Shown in pieces: positions 41,837 to 53,641 of a DNA stretch of 63,791 nt. This DNA is from Leucocoprinus leucothites (taxonomy: Eukaryota > Basidiomycota > Agaricomycetes > Agaricales > Agaricaceae), in NCBI GenBank assembly GCA_013368445.1, contig JAACJO010000062.1, positions 1-63,791 of the forward strand. The letters are read 5' to 3'. The first letter of the stretch is position 1. Each line of letters begins with the position of its first letter. Position numbers and translations under genes: made by a program. The notes under the pieces were generated by a model. It was not told where the DNA came from. It worked only from the letters and a program-made list of their open reading frames with translations, and ran no database searches.

Positions 41837-44142
41837 ATGGCAGAATCAAACTGCAAGTGTGACAATTGTCTCAAGGACAATTTACCATTTAAAACTATAC
41901 CAGGTGTCTCTATAGGCACCCATAAACATAGTCCACAACGGACCCAGCAGAATTTGCAAGACAGGTCGAAATCCTCGCAAGAAAGGAATTTCCAGAAGAA
42001 TCCTATAGTACATACTACAGTGAAACCCAAAGAACAAGGTTTTATAGAAGCAAAGGATCAGGAAGATTCTATTTTATCAAGGAATACGAAGGGAGAGTTG
42101 TCTACATCCCAATTAAGAAAGAGCAAGAAGGAATCCTTGATGCAGAATTTGCCACAGTTGGCCACAAGCAACTTTATAGAACAGTCAAAGAACAACTTGA
42201 AAAAGGAGCAGGATTTGAAGAGCTTCGAGACGTTACCCCAGAACAATACACCAAAGAAGCAAGACAAACTCCATTTCCAGACACCCCTGCAGAATCCAGC
42301 AGGACCATTGAACCAATTATTGAAACAACCCCAAGAATTGGAGAAACCTCACAAGAAAATAATTCAGAGCCCAGAGTTGACACTTCAAGCTCAGAAAAAT
42401 CTGTATCTGACGAAGAAGACAAAGAAACAGATGAAGAAGGAACAGATAGTGGAAAAGAAAGCCAACAAAAATCTGAAGGAAATCGAACTGAAGAGGAAGC
42501 AGAAGAACTTGCAAAGGCAATTGATAATCTCAAACTCAAATCTATCGAAAAACCCAGAGTTGACAGACCCCCTTCTTACACCTCGAGCCCAGCCCTTGGA
42601 CATAGCCCAAGGTTCCTCAGTCCCATTACAAACCCTATCCCCTTTAGCTTTACCAATTCCCCCACCAGTATTGCCAGTACTAGTACCCTACCAACAACCA
42701 ATCCCAACATTGCTACAACCAGTACTACGGTCACCGTACCCATTAACACCCAACCAAAAGGGAAAGCAAAGGCAAATACCCCCAATACAGGAGGATCTTC
42801 AGATCGGAGAAGTCCTACACTGCCACCACCAAGACCACAAGGAGGACCACCAAGTCCTGGAGGTAATCCGCCAGGAGGACCAGGAGGACCAGGAGGACCA
42901 GGAGGAGGACCACCAAATCCTAATCCAAACCCCCCACCAAATCCAATGGCACAACCTCAAGCAGGATTCCAACTCAAGTATCCAAAGCCCAATAGGTTTG
43001 ATGGCAACCCCAGCTATTACAGACCATGGATGGCAGAAGTCGAACTCTACTTTGACTCGTATGGTGTCACAGATAACCAAGCAAGAATCAACTACACCCT
43101 TGGATTACTCGATGGAGCTGCCAAGTTATTGCAATAGGATTACAGAATTAGTCAAGCAGCTGCAGCCACCCAAGCAGGATATGTCGCACACACCTTCGAC
43201 GACTTCAAGAATGCGCTCGAACAGTCATTCGCTCCAACACAACAGAGCTTTGAGGCTGAAAGAGAGCTCCGTTATTATAGACAACGAAGCAAATACATCG
43301 AGGAGTACATTGCCAATTTTTCCGTCCTCGCCTCACATGCAGGACTCACTGATAGCACTTCTCTCCGATCCTACTTTGCCGAAGGACTTGACAATGACGT
43401 CAGATTCGAAGCAATTCGAGCTGACCCCCAAACCCTTGCACAGTGGAAAGCTGCTGCAAGACAAGCATACAAAGTCGTCCAAGAGCAAAAGAGATATCGC
43501 ATTGGAAATTCTACTCCAGGATCTTCAAATAGATCAAGAAAGACCAAAAAGAATAGTAGACAATACAGATCCCAACTACAATATAATGACATCCATAGTC
43601 AACCCATATCTAGACCCAGACAATCCGAGTGGGACATGGATATCAACAGAATATCAAGAGGAATATACTGATTATCAGTCAAAGATGATTGGGAAACAGA
43701 CGACGGAGGTATATACAAACTTGGAGCAGAGGATGATGATAATCCTGAAGAAGAGGAGAGTGAAGGAGAAGGCATCAACGAAACGTACAATGAAGGACCA
43801 AGCAACTCAGACAGAGATGTCTATGGTTCACTATACTCCCACATCATCAATAACATTCTCACCAACGAACAGAGAGTTGCACTCAAGAGAGGAGAATGTT
43901 TCTTCTGCCACAAGAAAGGACATTTCACTAAATCTTGTCCAGCAAGGAAGGTTTGGTTTAAGTCCACAGGAAAGACAAACATGGGACCGAAGCCGACACA
44001 GAAGCCCAAGCCCAAACCGAGGCAAGGGAATCGTAGACCTTTCAAAACTAAAAGGAAAGATTCCAACGCCATGGTCTACGAAATAGATCAAGCTAGCAAT
44101 GAAGATGATCCATTTCAAGAATACTCAAATGAAAATTTTTGA
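41837..44142 (+). pseudogene. Ty3 element 2 gag, one frameshift and two stops
   Basis: Likely start MAESNCKCDNCLKD at 41837; near 41925 the frame moves to the one with DPAEFARQVEILARKEFPE. Then an acidic linker (SEKSVSDEEDKETDEEGTD), a Pro/Gly tract (GGPGGPGGPGGG), the capsid-like part FDGNPSYYRPWMAEVELYFDSY and GLLDGAAKLL, and a knuckle CFFCHKKGHFTKSC. TAG at 43135 (Trp expected) and TGA at 43669 (Arg expected) break it. It ends TGA at 44140-44142, next to a slippery site. It would form the particle shell. Confidence 0.8.
44133..44139 (+). promoter_or_regulatory. Canonical -1 frameshift heptamer, gag/pol of Ty3 element 2
   Basis: A AAT TTT in gag frame, directly before the gag TGA. A -1 slip gives TTG AGT ACT CAT, which is the first part of pol. 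This fits the X XXY YYZ rule. Confidence 0.65.
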
Positions 44143-47100
44143 GTACTCATGAAGATCAGATAGACATCATCAATCTTCAATCGAACAAAGGATTAACAGT
44201 ACATGTACCAATATTGCTCCATACAACTAAAGCAAAACACAACCTACAAGCATTACTCGATTCAGGAGCTAGTGGAGAATTCATTGACCCACAACTAGTC
44301 GACACTTACAACCTGCCGAAATTTAAAATGAAAAAGGCAATCAAAATCCGTAATGCTGACGGAACACAAAACTCATCAGGAAGTTGTACTCACTATACAA
44401 AATTAAAAATAGAAGTGAATAACAAGATTATGACGACCTCTCCAAGAATAGTCAAACTTGGATCAAACCAACTATTCTTAGGAATCACATGGTTAAAGAG
44501 ATTCAATCCTGACGTTGATTGGCAGAAACTGTCATTACGTTGGCGAGATGAAAACTCAAACACGATCAAATTAACCAAAGCAAAAACTGATTCCATCAAT
44601 CAGTTATATTATGAAATCAATGTGAAGTCTAACACATCACAACAACTTCACAACTCGGCTACTAAACCTAAACGAGAATCAGACCCTATTAAAGCCGTAC
44701 CAAAGAAATTTCATCAGTTTCTCAAAGTCTTCAACAAAGACAAATCTGAGAAATTACCACCCAGACATCCTTGGGACCACAAAATCGAGACTATACCCGA
44801 ATTTGAACCCAAACGCATGCCAGTTTATCACCTGACACCTCAAGAGAGAACTGAACTTGACAAGTTCATTTCCGAAAACCTATGAAAGGGATATATTCGG
44901 AAATCCAAATCACCTATGGCCTCTTCTATCTTCTTTGTAGGAAAGAAAGGAGGAGATTTATGCCCATGTCAAGACTATCGATTCCTTAACAAGAATACAA
45001 TAAAAAAGGCTCACCCAATACCGAGCATATCACGAATCATGGATAAACTTAAAGGATCTAATTGGTTTACCAAGTTAGATGTCCGACTCGGATACAATAA
45101 TGTCTGAATCCATGAAGGACATGAATGGAAAGCGGCATTCCGCACCCCTAATGGGTTATATGAACCTACAGTCATGTTCTTTGGAATGACTAATTCACCC
45201 GCTACCTTCCAATCCATGATGGATCACATATTCAAAGACCTTACTGAGAAAGGCAGAGTTATTATCTACATGGATGACATCCTTATCCATGCAAAAACAA
45301 AAGAACAACTCGAAAGACTTACTAAACAAGTCTTGAAGATTCTACAACAGAACGAGTTGTATTTAAAGACTGAGAAATGCGAATTCGAGAAGCAATGTCT
45401 AGAGTATCTCGGAGTTATCATAACTCCTGACTCTATCGAGATGGACCCAATTAAACTAAAGGGAATACAGGATTGGCCTGTACCCAAGTCTGTTCGAAAT
45501 ATCAGACAGTTTATTGGCTTCTGCAACTTCTATCAAAAATTCATTCATAACTTCTCAGCTATCGCGCAACCACTTAATGCATTACTTCGGAAAACCACGA
45601 AATTCGAATGGAATCCAGAAGCACAGAAAAGCTTTGAGAAGCTAAAGGAACAATTCCTTAAGCAACCCATTCTACAAATAGTAGACGAATTAAAGCCATT
45701 TGAAATCGAATGTGACACATCAGCATTTGCTACCGGTGCAGTATTACTCCAAAGAGATTCAAATGGAGATAAGCACCCTGTGGCTTACTATTCACAAACC
45801 CTCAACCCTGCTGAACAAAACTATCATGTGTCTGACCAAGAATTCCTTGCTATTATTAGAGCACTAAAGGAATGGCGACACTATCTCGAAGGATCAGCAC
45901 ACCCTATCATCATATGGTCTGATCATGAGAACCTTACCAGATGGTGGGATCCGCAACAATTAAACAGACACCAAGCAAGATGGATGCTATACATGACACG
46001 CTTCCATTACTCCATAAAGCACTTGGCTGGAAATAAAAATACCCTTGCCGATGCACTCAGCAGACGACCCGATTTAGTACCAGAAGGAAAGGACAATGAA
46101 GATCTAGTTGCGATTCCATCAGAAAAATTCATTAAATTCCTTTCTGAAGAAATCACACATCAAATTAAAAATAACCAAACAAAGATCACCCCTTCTGAAA
46201 GATTTACTGAAGAAAATGGCACCTATAAATACCAGGGAAGACATGTGATACCTGAAGATGCCGAAATCAAAAGAAGTCTTCTACAACGTGTACATGATCA
46301 TGAGACATCAGGACACCCAGGAACAACCGAAACGTTCCGTAAACTATCTAAATTAGTTTATTGGCCTGGAATGAACACATACTGTATGTTCAAAACTACG
46401 TCAAAGGATGCCCTATTTGTCAACAATACAAAATAAACCATCATCCGGTTAAACCACCGATGCAACCAATTAAAGGCCCTTCTTCCACAAGGCCCTTTTC
46501 CCAAATATCCATGGATCTAATCACCGATCTACCACCTGACAATGGTTACAATTGTATATTGTCCATAGTGGACCATGGACTTACGAAAGGGATAATTCTA
46601 ACTCCAACAAAGAAGACAGTAAATGCTGATGGCATTGCTGAAATTCTTATCGACAAAGTATTCTCAAAATACGGAACACCCAACAAAATAATCTCAGATT
46701 GAGATCCATGATTTGCTGCTAAATCAATGCAAAAACTATACGAAAAACTCAATATTACACCAGCCCTGTCTACAGCATATCATCCACAGACAGATGGTAC
46801 TACCAAAAGATATAATCAGGAAATCGAGTTTTATTTAGCAGTTTATACGTCACAAAACCCAACCATATGGAAACGAGCACTTCCAATGATTGAATTCGTA
46901 CACAATACGAAACCCCATTCTGGAAGAAAACACTCACCATACGAATTAATCCTAGGATACAACCCACAAGCATTTATCTCAGACAAAGAAACAGATACAC
47001 CTTCTATCGATGAGAAGTCTTTATTCTTAGAACAAGTTCGAGAAGCAGCATTAGAAGCACATGAACGAACACGTCTAATGATGGCTCAACAAAAGAACCA

Positions 47101-47554
47101 ACCTTGGATACCATTCAAAGTAGGAGACCGAATTTGGTTAGATAACCGAAATCTCCCCTTGCCCTATGCTTCTAAGAAGCTCAATCAAAGAAGAGAAGGC
47201 CCCTTTATTATTATTAGAAAAACCTCTCCAGTCAACTACGAACTCAAACTACCACCAAAGTGGAAGATTCACAACAAGTTCCATGCCTCACTTCTCATGC
47301 CAGTTACTGAGAATGACATATATGGGAAACATAACCCTAAACCACCACCTATTCTTGTATCTGGAGAAGAACAATACGAAGTTGAAGCAGTCCTAAATCA
47401 TAGAACTTGCAGACTACGTTCCGGAACAAAAATAGAATACCTCATACGTTGGAAAGGATACGGACCAACTGAAGATTCATGGGAACCAGAGAAAAATCTT
47501 GAAAATTCAAACGAAATTATTCAAGAGTATAAAGACCAGCACAATATCTCTTAA
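44139..47554 (+). pseudogene. Ty3 element 2 pol with intact chromodomain; three TGA and one frameshift
   Basis: Protease LLDSGASGEFID (about 44255). RT with [26 protein letters not shown] and catalytic YMDDILIH (about 45270). RNase H ECDTSAFATGAVL (about 45710). Integrase with HDHETSGHPGTTE...CPIC finger and D, D, E in SMDLITDL, PNKIISD and the region KRYNQEIEFYL. C-terminal chromodomain QYEVEAVLNHR...YLIRWKGYGPTEDSWEP (about 47380-47530), which would steer insertion to modified chromatin. TGA at 44883, 45105 and 46700 replace Arg; a 1-nt shift lies near 46385. Otherwise full length. Confidence 0.88.
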
Positions 47555-47569
47555 CATTCCCCAGCTTCA

Positions 47570-48919
47570 ATGACTACTCCAGAAGTCAGTGAACAACCAA
47601 CAGTCCCAGTTTTTGGAACTATTCTCTGTGAATCGCCCTCATCTCTTACTCCTCTTGTTACACTAACAAACACCATCAACAATGCGAACAAAGTCGAAGA
47701 AAGTCCTGATCTTGCCCCATCGCAAGAACAAGGCACCCCTTCCCCTGCCGGAGATAGTGCAGGCAGAAACACTAAGAGTGAAAACTCTTCACCCTATTCG
47801 GAGAATGCCACTCTACAACATGCATTTCTTTGAAAACAGACAGCCATTGACTTTTTGTCCGCCTACAGCAGCAATACTAGACTCACTTCATATGTCTACA
47901 ACATCGGGAATCGCCTTGATGCTCTCGCTTCTGCACGAAGTGAGTACAAGCGTCTCCAGGAAGAAATGGACTTCTACATTGGTGACCTGGCACACCATAT
48001 CCCTTGGGGTCCCTATACTCTGAACATTGTCGGATGCATCCAATGCACCAACCCAGACGGAAATTACTTCGCTATGCTCAACCGTCAACAAGCTCCAAAC
48101 GGACGTTCATTGCATCCTGAGTGCCCCTCAGCTAATGACAAAGGAGAAACTACCTCTCCTAGTGTCAAACCTCAACAACATGATGATGTGGCTACACACC
48201 ATGCCATATTACCGAGTACACCCCCTCCAACGCCTACTAACAAGCCTCCTCGAAATACCAATTGAGACACGACTTGGTCTGGACGTACTAGTCGAACCTG
48301 CAACATATGTCACGGAATGGGTCATATCAAGACGCTTTGTCCAGGATATCATTGCACCTGGTGTGATACTTTCGCCCCCGGCCATTTCACCAAATATTGT
48401 ACCCAAAATCCTTATAAAGGAATTGCTCGACGGGACCTACCCCCAGTCGCCCTGGCAGCACTTTCAATTACCAAAGGAGTCGATGCCGCCAAGGCTCTTG
48501 CTCTGCAGTCCATCTCTGGACCTAACAGAGTACAGCCCAAACAGCCCGGTGTATCAACCAGCGATCACCGCGCCCCCATCACCGATGCCGTCGGACTTCG
48601 ATCCAAATGACATAATTCAACATCCACTGCCATTAACACCACCACTCTCGGCCCCACCTACAACCCTCCTTTTACGCCATGACGAGGCCGAAAACCCGCA
48701 CCATGAGGACGACAGTATGGTCGTCTCAAGACCTCAGTCCGTTCCTCCCATCCAAACCATCGAGGACGAAGCCCGAATGGATGCCCCCATCACGGCAGGA
48801 CTACTCACATCCATGAGGGAGAACGCCCCCTTACACCACCATACAAAGATGGCAATTACGAACCTTATTACGATGATGAGGCCAACTTCAACATAGATGG
48901 TGAAGGTAATTTACCTTAG
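47570..48919 (+). pseudogene. Extra ORF after pol in Ty3 element 2 (449 codons, two zinc knuckles, five TGA)
   Basis: Begins 15 nt after the pol stop, MTTPEVSEQPTVPVFGT, same strand, own frame, and runs to TAG 48917-48919. A Ser/Thr/Pro-rich start leads to a possibly helical part (NIGNRLDALASARSEYKRLQ), then two Cys-His knuckles: CNICHGMGHIKTLC (CX2CX4HX4C) and CTWCDTFAPGHFTKYC (CX2CX6HX4C). A basic RGRK/HRGR region and an acidic end (EPYYDDEANFNIDGEG) follow. TGA at 47831, 48263, 48608, 48680 and 48704 all sit where Arg would fit. I know no named family; the place is where env-like genes sit, but there is no signal peptide or membrane segment. A second gag-like nucleic-acid-binding protein is the simplest reading. 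Confidence 0.65.
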
Positions 48920-48954
48920 TGACTTAAATAGTTACTAAGATGTGGACATCTTAG

Positions 48955-48969
48955 CTAGGAAAGGGATAA
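48955..48969 (+). promoter_or_regulatory. Polypurine tract of Ty3 element 2
   Basis: CTAGGAAAGGGATAA directly before the 3' LTR; the purine run primes plus-strand synthesis and confirms orientation. Confidence 0.7.
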
Positions 48970-49616
48970 TGTTATGTATATTGATTATATCTAGCATTTG
49001 TTCTCTCTACAATACAAAGTCGATATTAGCTTTACTTAAGTAATATCGCAATTATGTTTTTCATTGTGTTTTCTATTGTTTTCTTTAGTTTGTTTTGACT
49101 CATTTACTTTGTCTCGTTATGACTTGTCTAGTTTTGTTTATGTTTGATGATTATTAAATATAGCTGTGCTATATTTGGACTTACCTTGTGATCGATCAGA
49201 TGATCAAAGAAGAACTTCTTTAGAAGAACTTCTAAAGCTTCTTTGACAGATCACGTCTTATATAGTTTAATTAGCGTTAAGGAAGCTGTACACTTCTCTT
49301 CTTTCATTAGAAGCCCTTAGCCCTAGTTAATATTAGATACAGACTTGTATCGTATATAAGTCGTTGACATCTACCAAGGAGAAACATTGTTTCTACTTGG
49401 TTAGGTGGAGACTCAATACGAGCCTTTATCTACACAAAGTCGAATTGAACTTAAGCCCTAAGACCTCAATTACCAAGTCTTTAACTCTTATAATTGCTGT
49501 ATTATATCTCTGACTTTGTAAATGACTTTGTCGCTTACCGAGAAGGAGTCCCCTTTGATAAGATCCACTTGATACTTATTGCGCCAGCTTAGGACCGGGC
49601 CGGTGTCACTATAACA
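48970..49616 (+). repeat. 3' LTR of Ty3 element 2
   Basis: Identical to 40724-41370 at a constant offset of 8246 except TG at 49604-49605 versus CA. Confidence 0.95.
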
Positions 49617-50509
49617 AATAGAGCAGGAGATATTGTCCAAACAAGAGGTGGAATGAATGTTCGAACAGTCCAAAACCGCAAGAAGCTCTGAGACCTGGGA
49701 AATGAAGGCAGTCTCTTCATCACTATCTTTTGGTAATACACATTTTTTATAATTAATATGATCTGGGCAAATTGGAAGATCGATAAGTAAAGGTGCATGA
49801 TCCGATGGTAGTCTCGAATTTGCATCAATAATATGTGAAATGGAATCGTTAGCACAAAAAATGAGATCGATAACAGAATTGTCATGATTTTTGATAGGAG
49901 AAAAATGAGTTGGAGAGAAAGCAGTTGGAATAGACCTGGAAAGATTAAAACAATCCACTAACTCCATCAGAGTTATGGCAGATTGAGGAACATGAGAGGC
50001 CGAAGGGTCCCATTCCGGAGAACAGCAATTAAAATCGCCTCCCATGTATACAATGTTGGGAATATCAATGAAATTTGTAGAAAGAAAATTTGTCGCCAAT
50101 GATGACGAATCAGAGTATATGTTAAGGAAATGAATGTAGTTACCCTGGTTGAATAGACCTAGGATCTGAATGTCTTGATGGTTTACCCACTCTTGTTGAA
50201 GGATGGGTCTCATACGAAGTAGTTGTCTGTGAACATAAGTTAAAGTACATGGACGAGGATCATTGGGCTTGGTAGGTCGAACCATACACAGCCATTCAGG
50301 GTGGATAGGAGCACCTATGACATCATCCCCTTCAGGGTTAGTCATAGAAGGTGCCTTGCGAATGTGATTCCAGGGAGGTTCCTGTAGAAAAATAATGTCA
50401 AAGTCCAGCTTCCTGGACTCAAGAATGGTATTAACTAGGGCATAAGAGCGTCCCACATTTTGCAAATAGATACAAACAGACGAAATAACATTGTTCTTAC
50501 CAGTCATAT

Positions 50510-53280
50510 TTAAATGGCAACTCTGCCACCGGAGCGATTAGTATTAGCACAAACAGCACGTGCAGTGCATGATTTGGCAGCTTTGTTAGAATGCCAGGTC
50601 CTGTCAAACCTGTTTTTCCAGAATGAACATTTTGAGTCGTTAGTGTGATGATCACCTTTACAGTTGAGGCATTTGAAATAGTCATGATGAGGACAAGGAG
50701 TGCCTTTAGGGGTGGCATCACGAGGGGGAGAGGATTTGGGGTTGGCCTTACAGCACCAAGCCATGGATCGATGGTTTTCTATGCGATGAGGGCCACCACA
50801 AATTTGACATTGGGCACCAAGAGCCCACATGCATGGGTAGGGTGGCCCCACTGCCAACAATTCCTGCATTGTGCAACGCCCGGGTGCATACTAGTAGTGC
50901 AAATAGTGCCAACATGTCGGCCGAAATTAATAGTACAATTGACCAACGTCTTGCCCTTAGTACCATTTTGAGAATCCCAGATGTCGAACCATACTACAGC
51001 TGTGTCTGATTTGGGAGATGCTTTCATAACGCGAGGGCGGGCAGTGAGAATGACATTTTTGAAGAGGGAGGATTGGACGAGGGCCTGCTCAACGAATGCA
51101 GGGGAAAGGGGATTAGATGAATTGGCTACCCAATACGGGACACCAATGATCTTAAGAAATGATTTGGATTGAGGGAGACGAGGCTCAATGGGGACAGCAT
51201 CGCCAAGTTGCCAGGCTTTTTTCAACCATGATTTTATCATGTCGAGGTCAGCTGGAGTAGCGACGCTTGATGTAGCAATGGAGAGTCCATTGTATGATTC
51301 TTGGACAGATTCGACATGTAGTTTGGATTGGGCAGCAGTGAGGCCACAGTTACAGAACTTGGCCGCCTTATTAAAGTCTTTGATGCGGTCGGCAATAATG
51401 TTTCCCTCAAAAGGGATGAGGACTTGACGGCATATAGGGCCATGTGTTGTCATTTTTGGTTTAGCATGTGGAGCACCTGTGGTTGTTGTTGGTTTGGGTG
51501 CTTGAGATTGGGCATTACCAAAACCGGCCTTGTACATAGCAAGGACTTTGTCATAAGAAAGTTCAGGGAAGGCGAGTATCATTTCTTGCATCTTAACCCC
51601 ATCAATATTGGAGGAAGTGGAGGAAGAGGTAGTTGGCTGGACACCCCATCGGGTGGCATCAACGAACGATGCACTCTTCTTGTTGAAATGTTCTGTAAGG
51701 GGTTTGGTGGAAGCCTTACGGTCAGGAGGGGGAATAGGGGGTGGCAATTTAGGAGTGCTAGTGCTCTTAATATTGGGCTTTGATGGTTGAACCTGACCAT
51801 CAGCTGAATGACACCCAACTGAACGCTCAAAGTTCCCATTCCTGTTCCTTGGAGTCACGTGATGGGAAGGTGGGGGAGGAGCCTGGGATACTCAGATGGG
51901 ACCAACAGGTTTAGAAGACGTGACATCATTCTTTGCCTGTTGTGGATTTGACACAGATGAGACATCATGTGCTTTACCAGAAGACGAGATGTCATTCTGG
52001 GGAAGAGGAATATTGCCCTCAACAGGAGGGGCTTGATCAATGTTCATGGCATCAGGGTTGATGTGGTCTATGAGGTTAGTTTGCCCGACGACAATGCTGG
52101 GTGGAAATCAGGGGGTAGGGATGGTCGGGGTAGAAGATTTACGTACTTTCTTTCCCTTACCCTTGCCCTGAGGAGGGGGGGATGAATTTGTCATGGGAAT
52201 ATCGGGAGGAGGACTGAGATATTGTCTCAGTGCATCAATAATCGTGAGCCCACTCTCACCATTGATGGGCAAGCAGTCCCAGCCTGAATCAAACATAGAT
52301 GTAAGTAGGCAGTAAATAGGTTCCCCCATTTGGGGAAACCTCGGGTCTTTTTTTCCAGGCTGTAGACCAAGACCAGCCCAGTGCTTGAAGAAGTTAGTAG
52401 TGTATTTAAGCACCTCGAGCACTTTGAAGGCCGCTTCACCAATGATCAAAGTTTCTTCAGTGGCTGTGTTTGATGGATCCTTGAGATCTGGAAGTTGTGG
52501 CTGTGCAGGTCTAGGTTCCTGCGGCTGTGTCATGACATCACCGGTGACATCATGTGTGACATCAGGTGTGATGTCATTAGTATTGGATGAACCGGCAAAG
52601 AAAGTAGCTGGAGTGCCAGTTGGCATAGGTTTTGCTGACTCAGCGGATCCATGGATCGCATGAGGCAGCCTTAAGGTGGGTGGGGGTCCAAAAAGCCTAT
52701 TGGTAGGCTCCCTATCTACGAATATCCCATCCTCTCGGTCGTTCTATGTGTCCCCACGTGAGCTTAGGTTAAGAGGATCAGCTGGTTTGAGCTCACCTAA
52801 GAATCCTTTGCCAAAACGACGATGAGGAATAGGTGACTTGAAGCCATCGTATGCGTTCATAGACGCTGTTCGTGAAATGGCCTTGGGAGTGATATCCAGT
52901 CCTTGTCAAATACAAGATCGTCTGGAGCGTGAAGAGGGAGAGGGGGTTCTGAGGGATGAGTGCAATACTATCTGGGACATTGCAGCACGAGCATTTATGG
53001 GAGAAGAAGGGACAGGGTTGGGAGCGTCAGACAAGTCAAAATCACTCTCACCACTTTCTTCCTTGTCAGAGCCAGCTCTAGAGTTAGCGGCGGATTTGGC
53101 ATCACTGTGTATAGAGTGCCTTGTAGATTTGATAGAGAGGGCAGGCGAATTTGAGTGGTTGCACTTGCTGATTGAGACACGTGTTTCAGTGTCAGCGATG
53201 TTCATAGGGTCCAAAGATGGCGGTGGGGTACCCTTAAGGTCTGCCCATTGCAATGGTACAGTTATATTGGTAGAATTCAT
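50510..53280 (-). pseudogene. LINE-A copy 2 ORF1, frameshifts and stops
   Basis: Starts MNSTNITVPLQWADLKG at 53280. The N-terminal half is broken near 52905 and again before 52626. The rest reads PQLPDLKDPSNTATE, then TGA at 52110-52108 at the same codon as the TGA at 3279 in copy 1, then MNIDQAPP... and the gag-like part (MTTHGPICRQ, KSFLKIIGVPYW, VVWFDIWDSQNG). The knuckle CRNCWQWGHPTHAC is followed by a 1-2 nt shift, then CQICGGPHRIENHRS and CLNCKGDHHTNDSKC. Ends TAA at 50512-50510, two bases before the ORF2 ATG. Confidence 0.82.
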
Positions 53281-53358
53281 AGTCGATGTAGTATAAAGCA
53301 CCGTTAAAGAAATTGATGATGGTAGTTAGAGGGAAAGGAGGATGAGACACAGTAGAGC

Positions 53359-53418
53359 TAGATGTCTTAAAACACCAAATACAAATAGATGGTGGTGGTA
53401 AGAGGTCAAGGAGGGATG
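53359..53418 (-). mobile_element. 5' end of the mosaic goL
   Basis: 5' UTR of the goL at 33661-35848, ending with CATCCCTCCTTGACC at 53418. The right TSD AATGATGCTGTCC is at 53419-53431. Confidence 0.9.
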
Positions 53419-53641
53419 AATGATGCTGTCCTAGAGAAGTACCAGTTCAGTGGTGGTGATGAAACACATTTGCTGTGCAGTGTAGACTCAGTCTCACAGG
53501 AGGATGGGGTGCACCAGATGTATCCACCTGAGTACCTGCAGTCACTCAATGTTGCTGGCCTTCCTCCTGCACATCTATGGCTTAAACTTGGTTGCCCAGT
53601 GATGTTGCTGAGAAATTTGGACCCAGCAAGTGGGCTGTGTA
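53419..53641 (+). pseudogene. Helitron-type helicase, fragment 3
   Basis: Continues from 33660: EKYQFSGGDETHLLCSVDSV, YPPEYLQSLNVAGLPPAHLWL and LKLGCPVMLLRNLDPASGLC. The motif GCPVMLLRNLDP..GLCNGTR is a hallmark of Helitron/PIF1 helicases. No stop in this stretch. It is cut by a LINE-A 3' scrap whose 14-bp TSD AAGTGGGCTGTGTA is at 53628-53641 and 54095-54108. Confidence 0.85.

Larger units (their letters stand above)
40724..49616 (+). mobile_element. Ty3/gypsy chromovirus element 2 (8893 bp, young)
   Basis: LTRs of 647 bp (40724-41370, 48970-49616) start TGTTATG and end ATAACA; TSD AATAG at 40719-40723 and 49617-49621. Internal order gag, -1 shift, pol (protease to chromodomain), then an additional sense ORF. 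LTRs differ at only two adjacent bases in 647. Inserted in the region between endonuclease and RT of LINE-A copy 2. Confidence 0.96.
36062..50507 (-). pseudogene. LINE-A copy 2 ORF2, split by Tc1 and Ty3 element 2
   Basis: Starts MTGKNNVISSVCIYLQN at 50507. Endonuclease FLQEPPW, GGDFNCC and SDHAPL lie in 50507-49622. After Ty3 element 2 the RT runs 40723-38964 with APGPDHVSWKHLK, FDIAQFFPSLNH, GIGQGLALSPILL and FVDDG. RNase H begins at VITDASVPLVGSL. Tc1 copy 2 then splits the Cys/His tail, whose last part is 36294-36062. In-frame TGA at 40560, 39735, 38961 and 38178 all replace Arg codons; two of these stops are also in LINE-A copy 1. Same enzymatic role as the copy at 4877. Confidence 0.85.
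35863..53344 (-). mobile_element. Full-length LINE-A copy 2, with Tc1 and Ty3 element 2 nested
   Basis: Minus-strand LINE-A: T(17) at 35863-35879, 5' end CATCCTCCTTTCCCTCTAAC at 53344. TSD AGAC(G/A)CAGTAGAGC at 35849-35862 and 53345-53358. Nested: Tc1 copy 2 (36295-37886) and Ty3 element 2 (40724-49616). Without them about 6990 bp, nearly equal to copy 1. Confidence 0.93.

Noticed and set aside
41837..44086. A single open frame of 749 codons over the gag region of Ty3 element 2
   Set aside because: It is a different frame from the one holding the capsid-like motif (FDGNPSYYRPWM) and the CCHC knuckle; its protein has no recognisable motif. It seems open by chance in A/C-rich sequence poor in TAA/TAG in that phase. 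Only its first ~30 codons may be used.
48027..48896. A 289-codon ORF overlapping the post-pol gene of Ty3 element 2
   Set aside because: The 47570 frame holds both zinc knuckles and a sensible acidic end, and its stops are all TGA at Arg-like positions. The 48027 frame lacks motifs and is probably a shadow.
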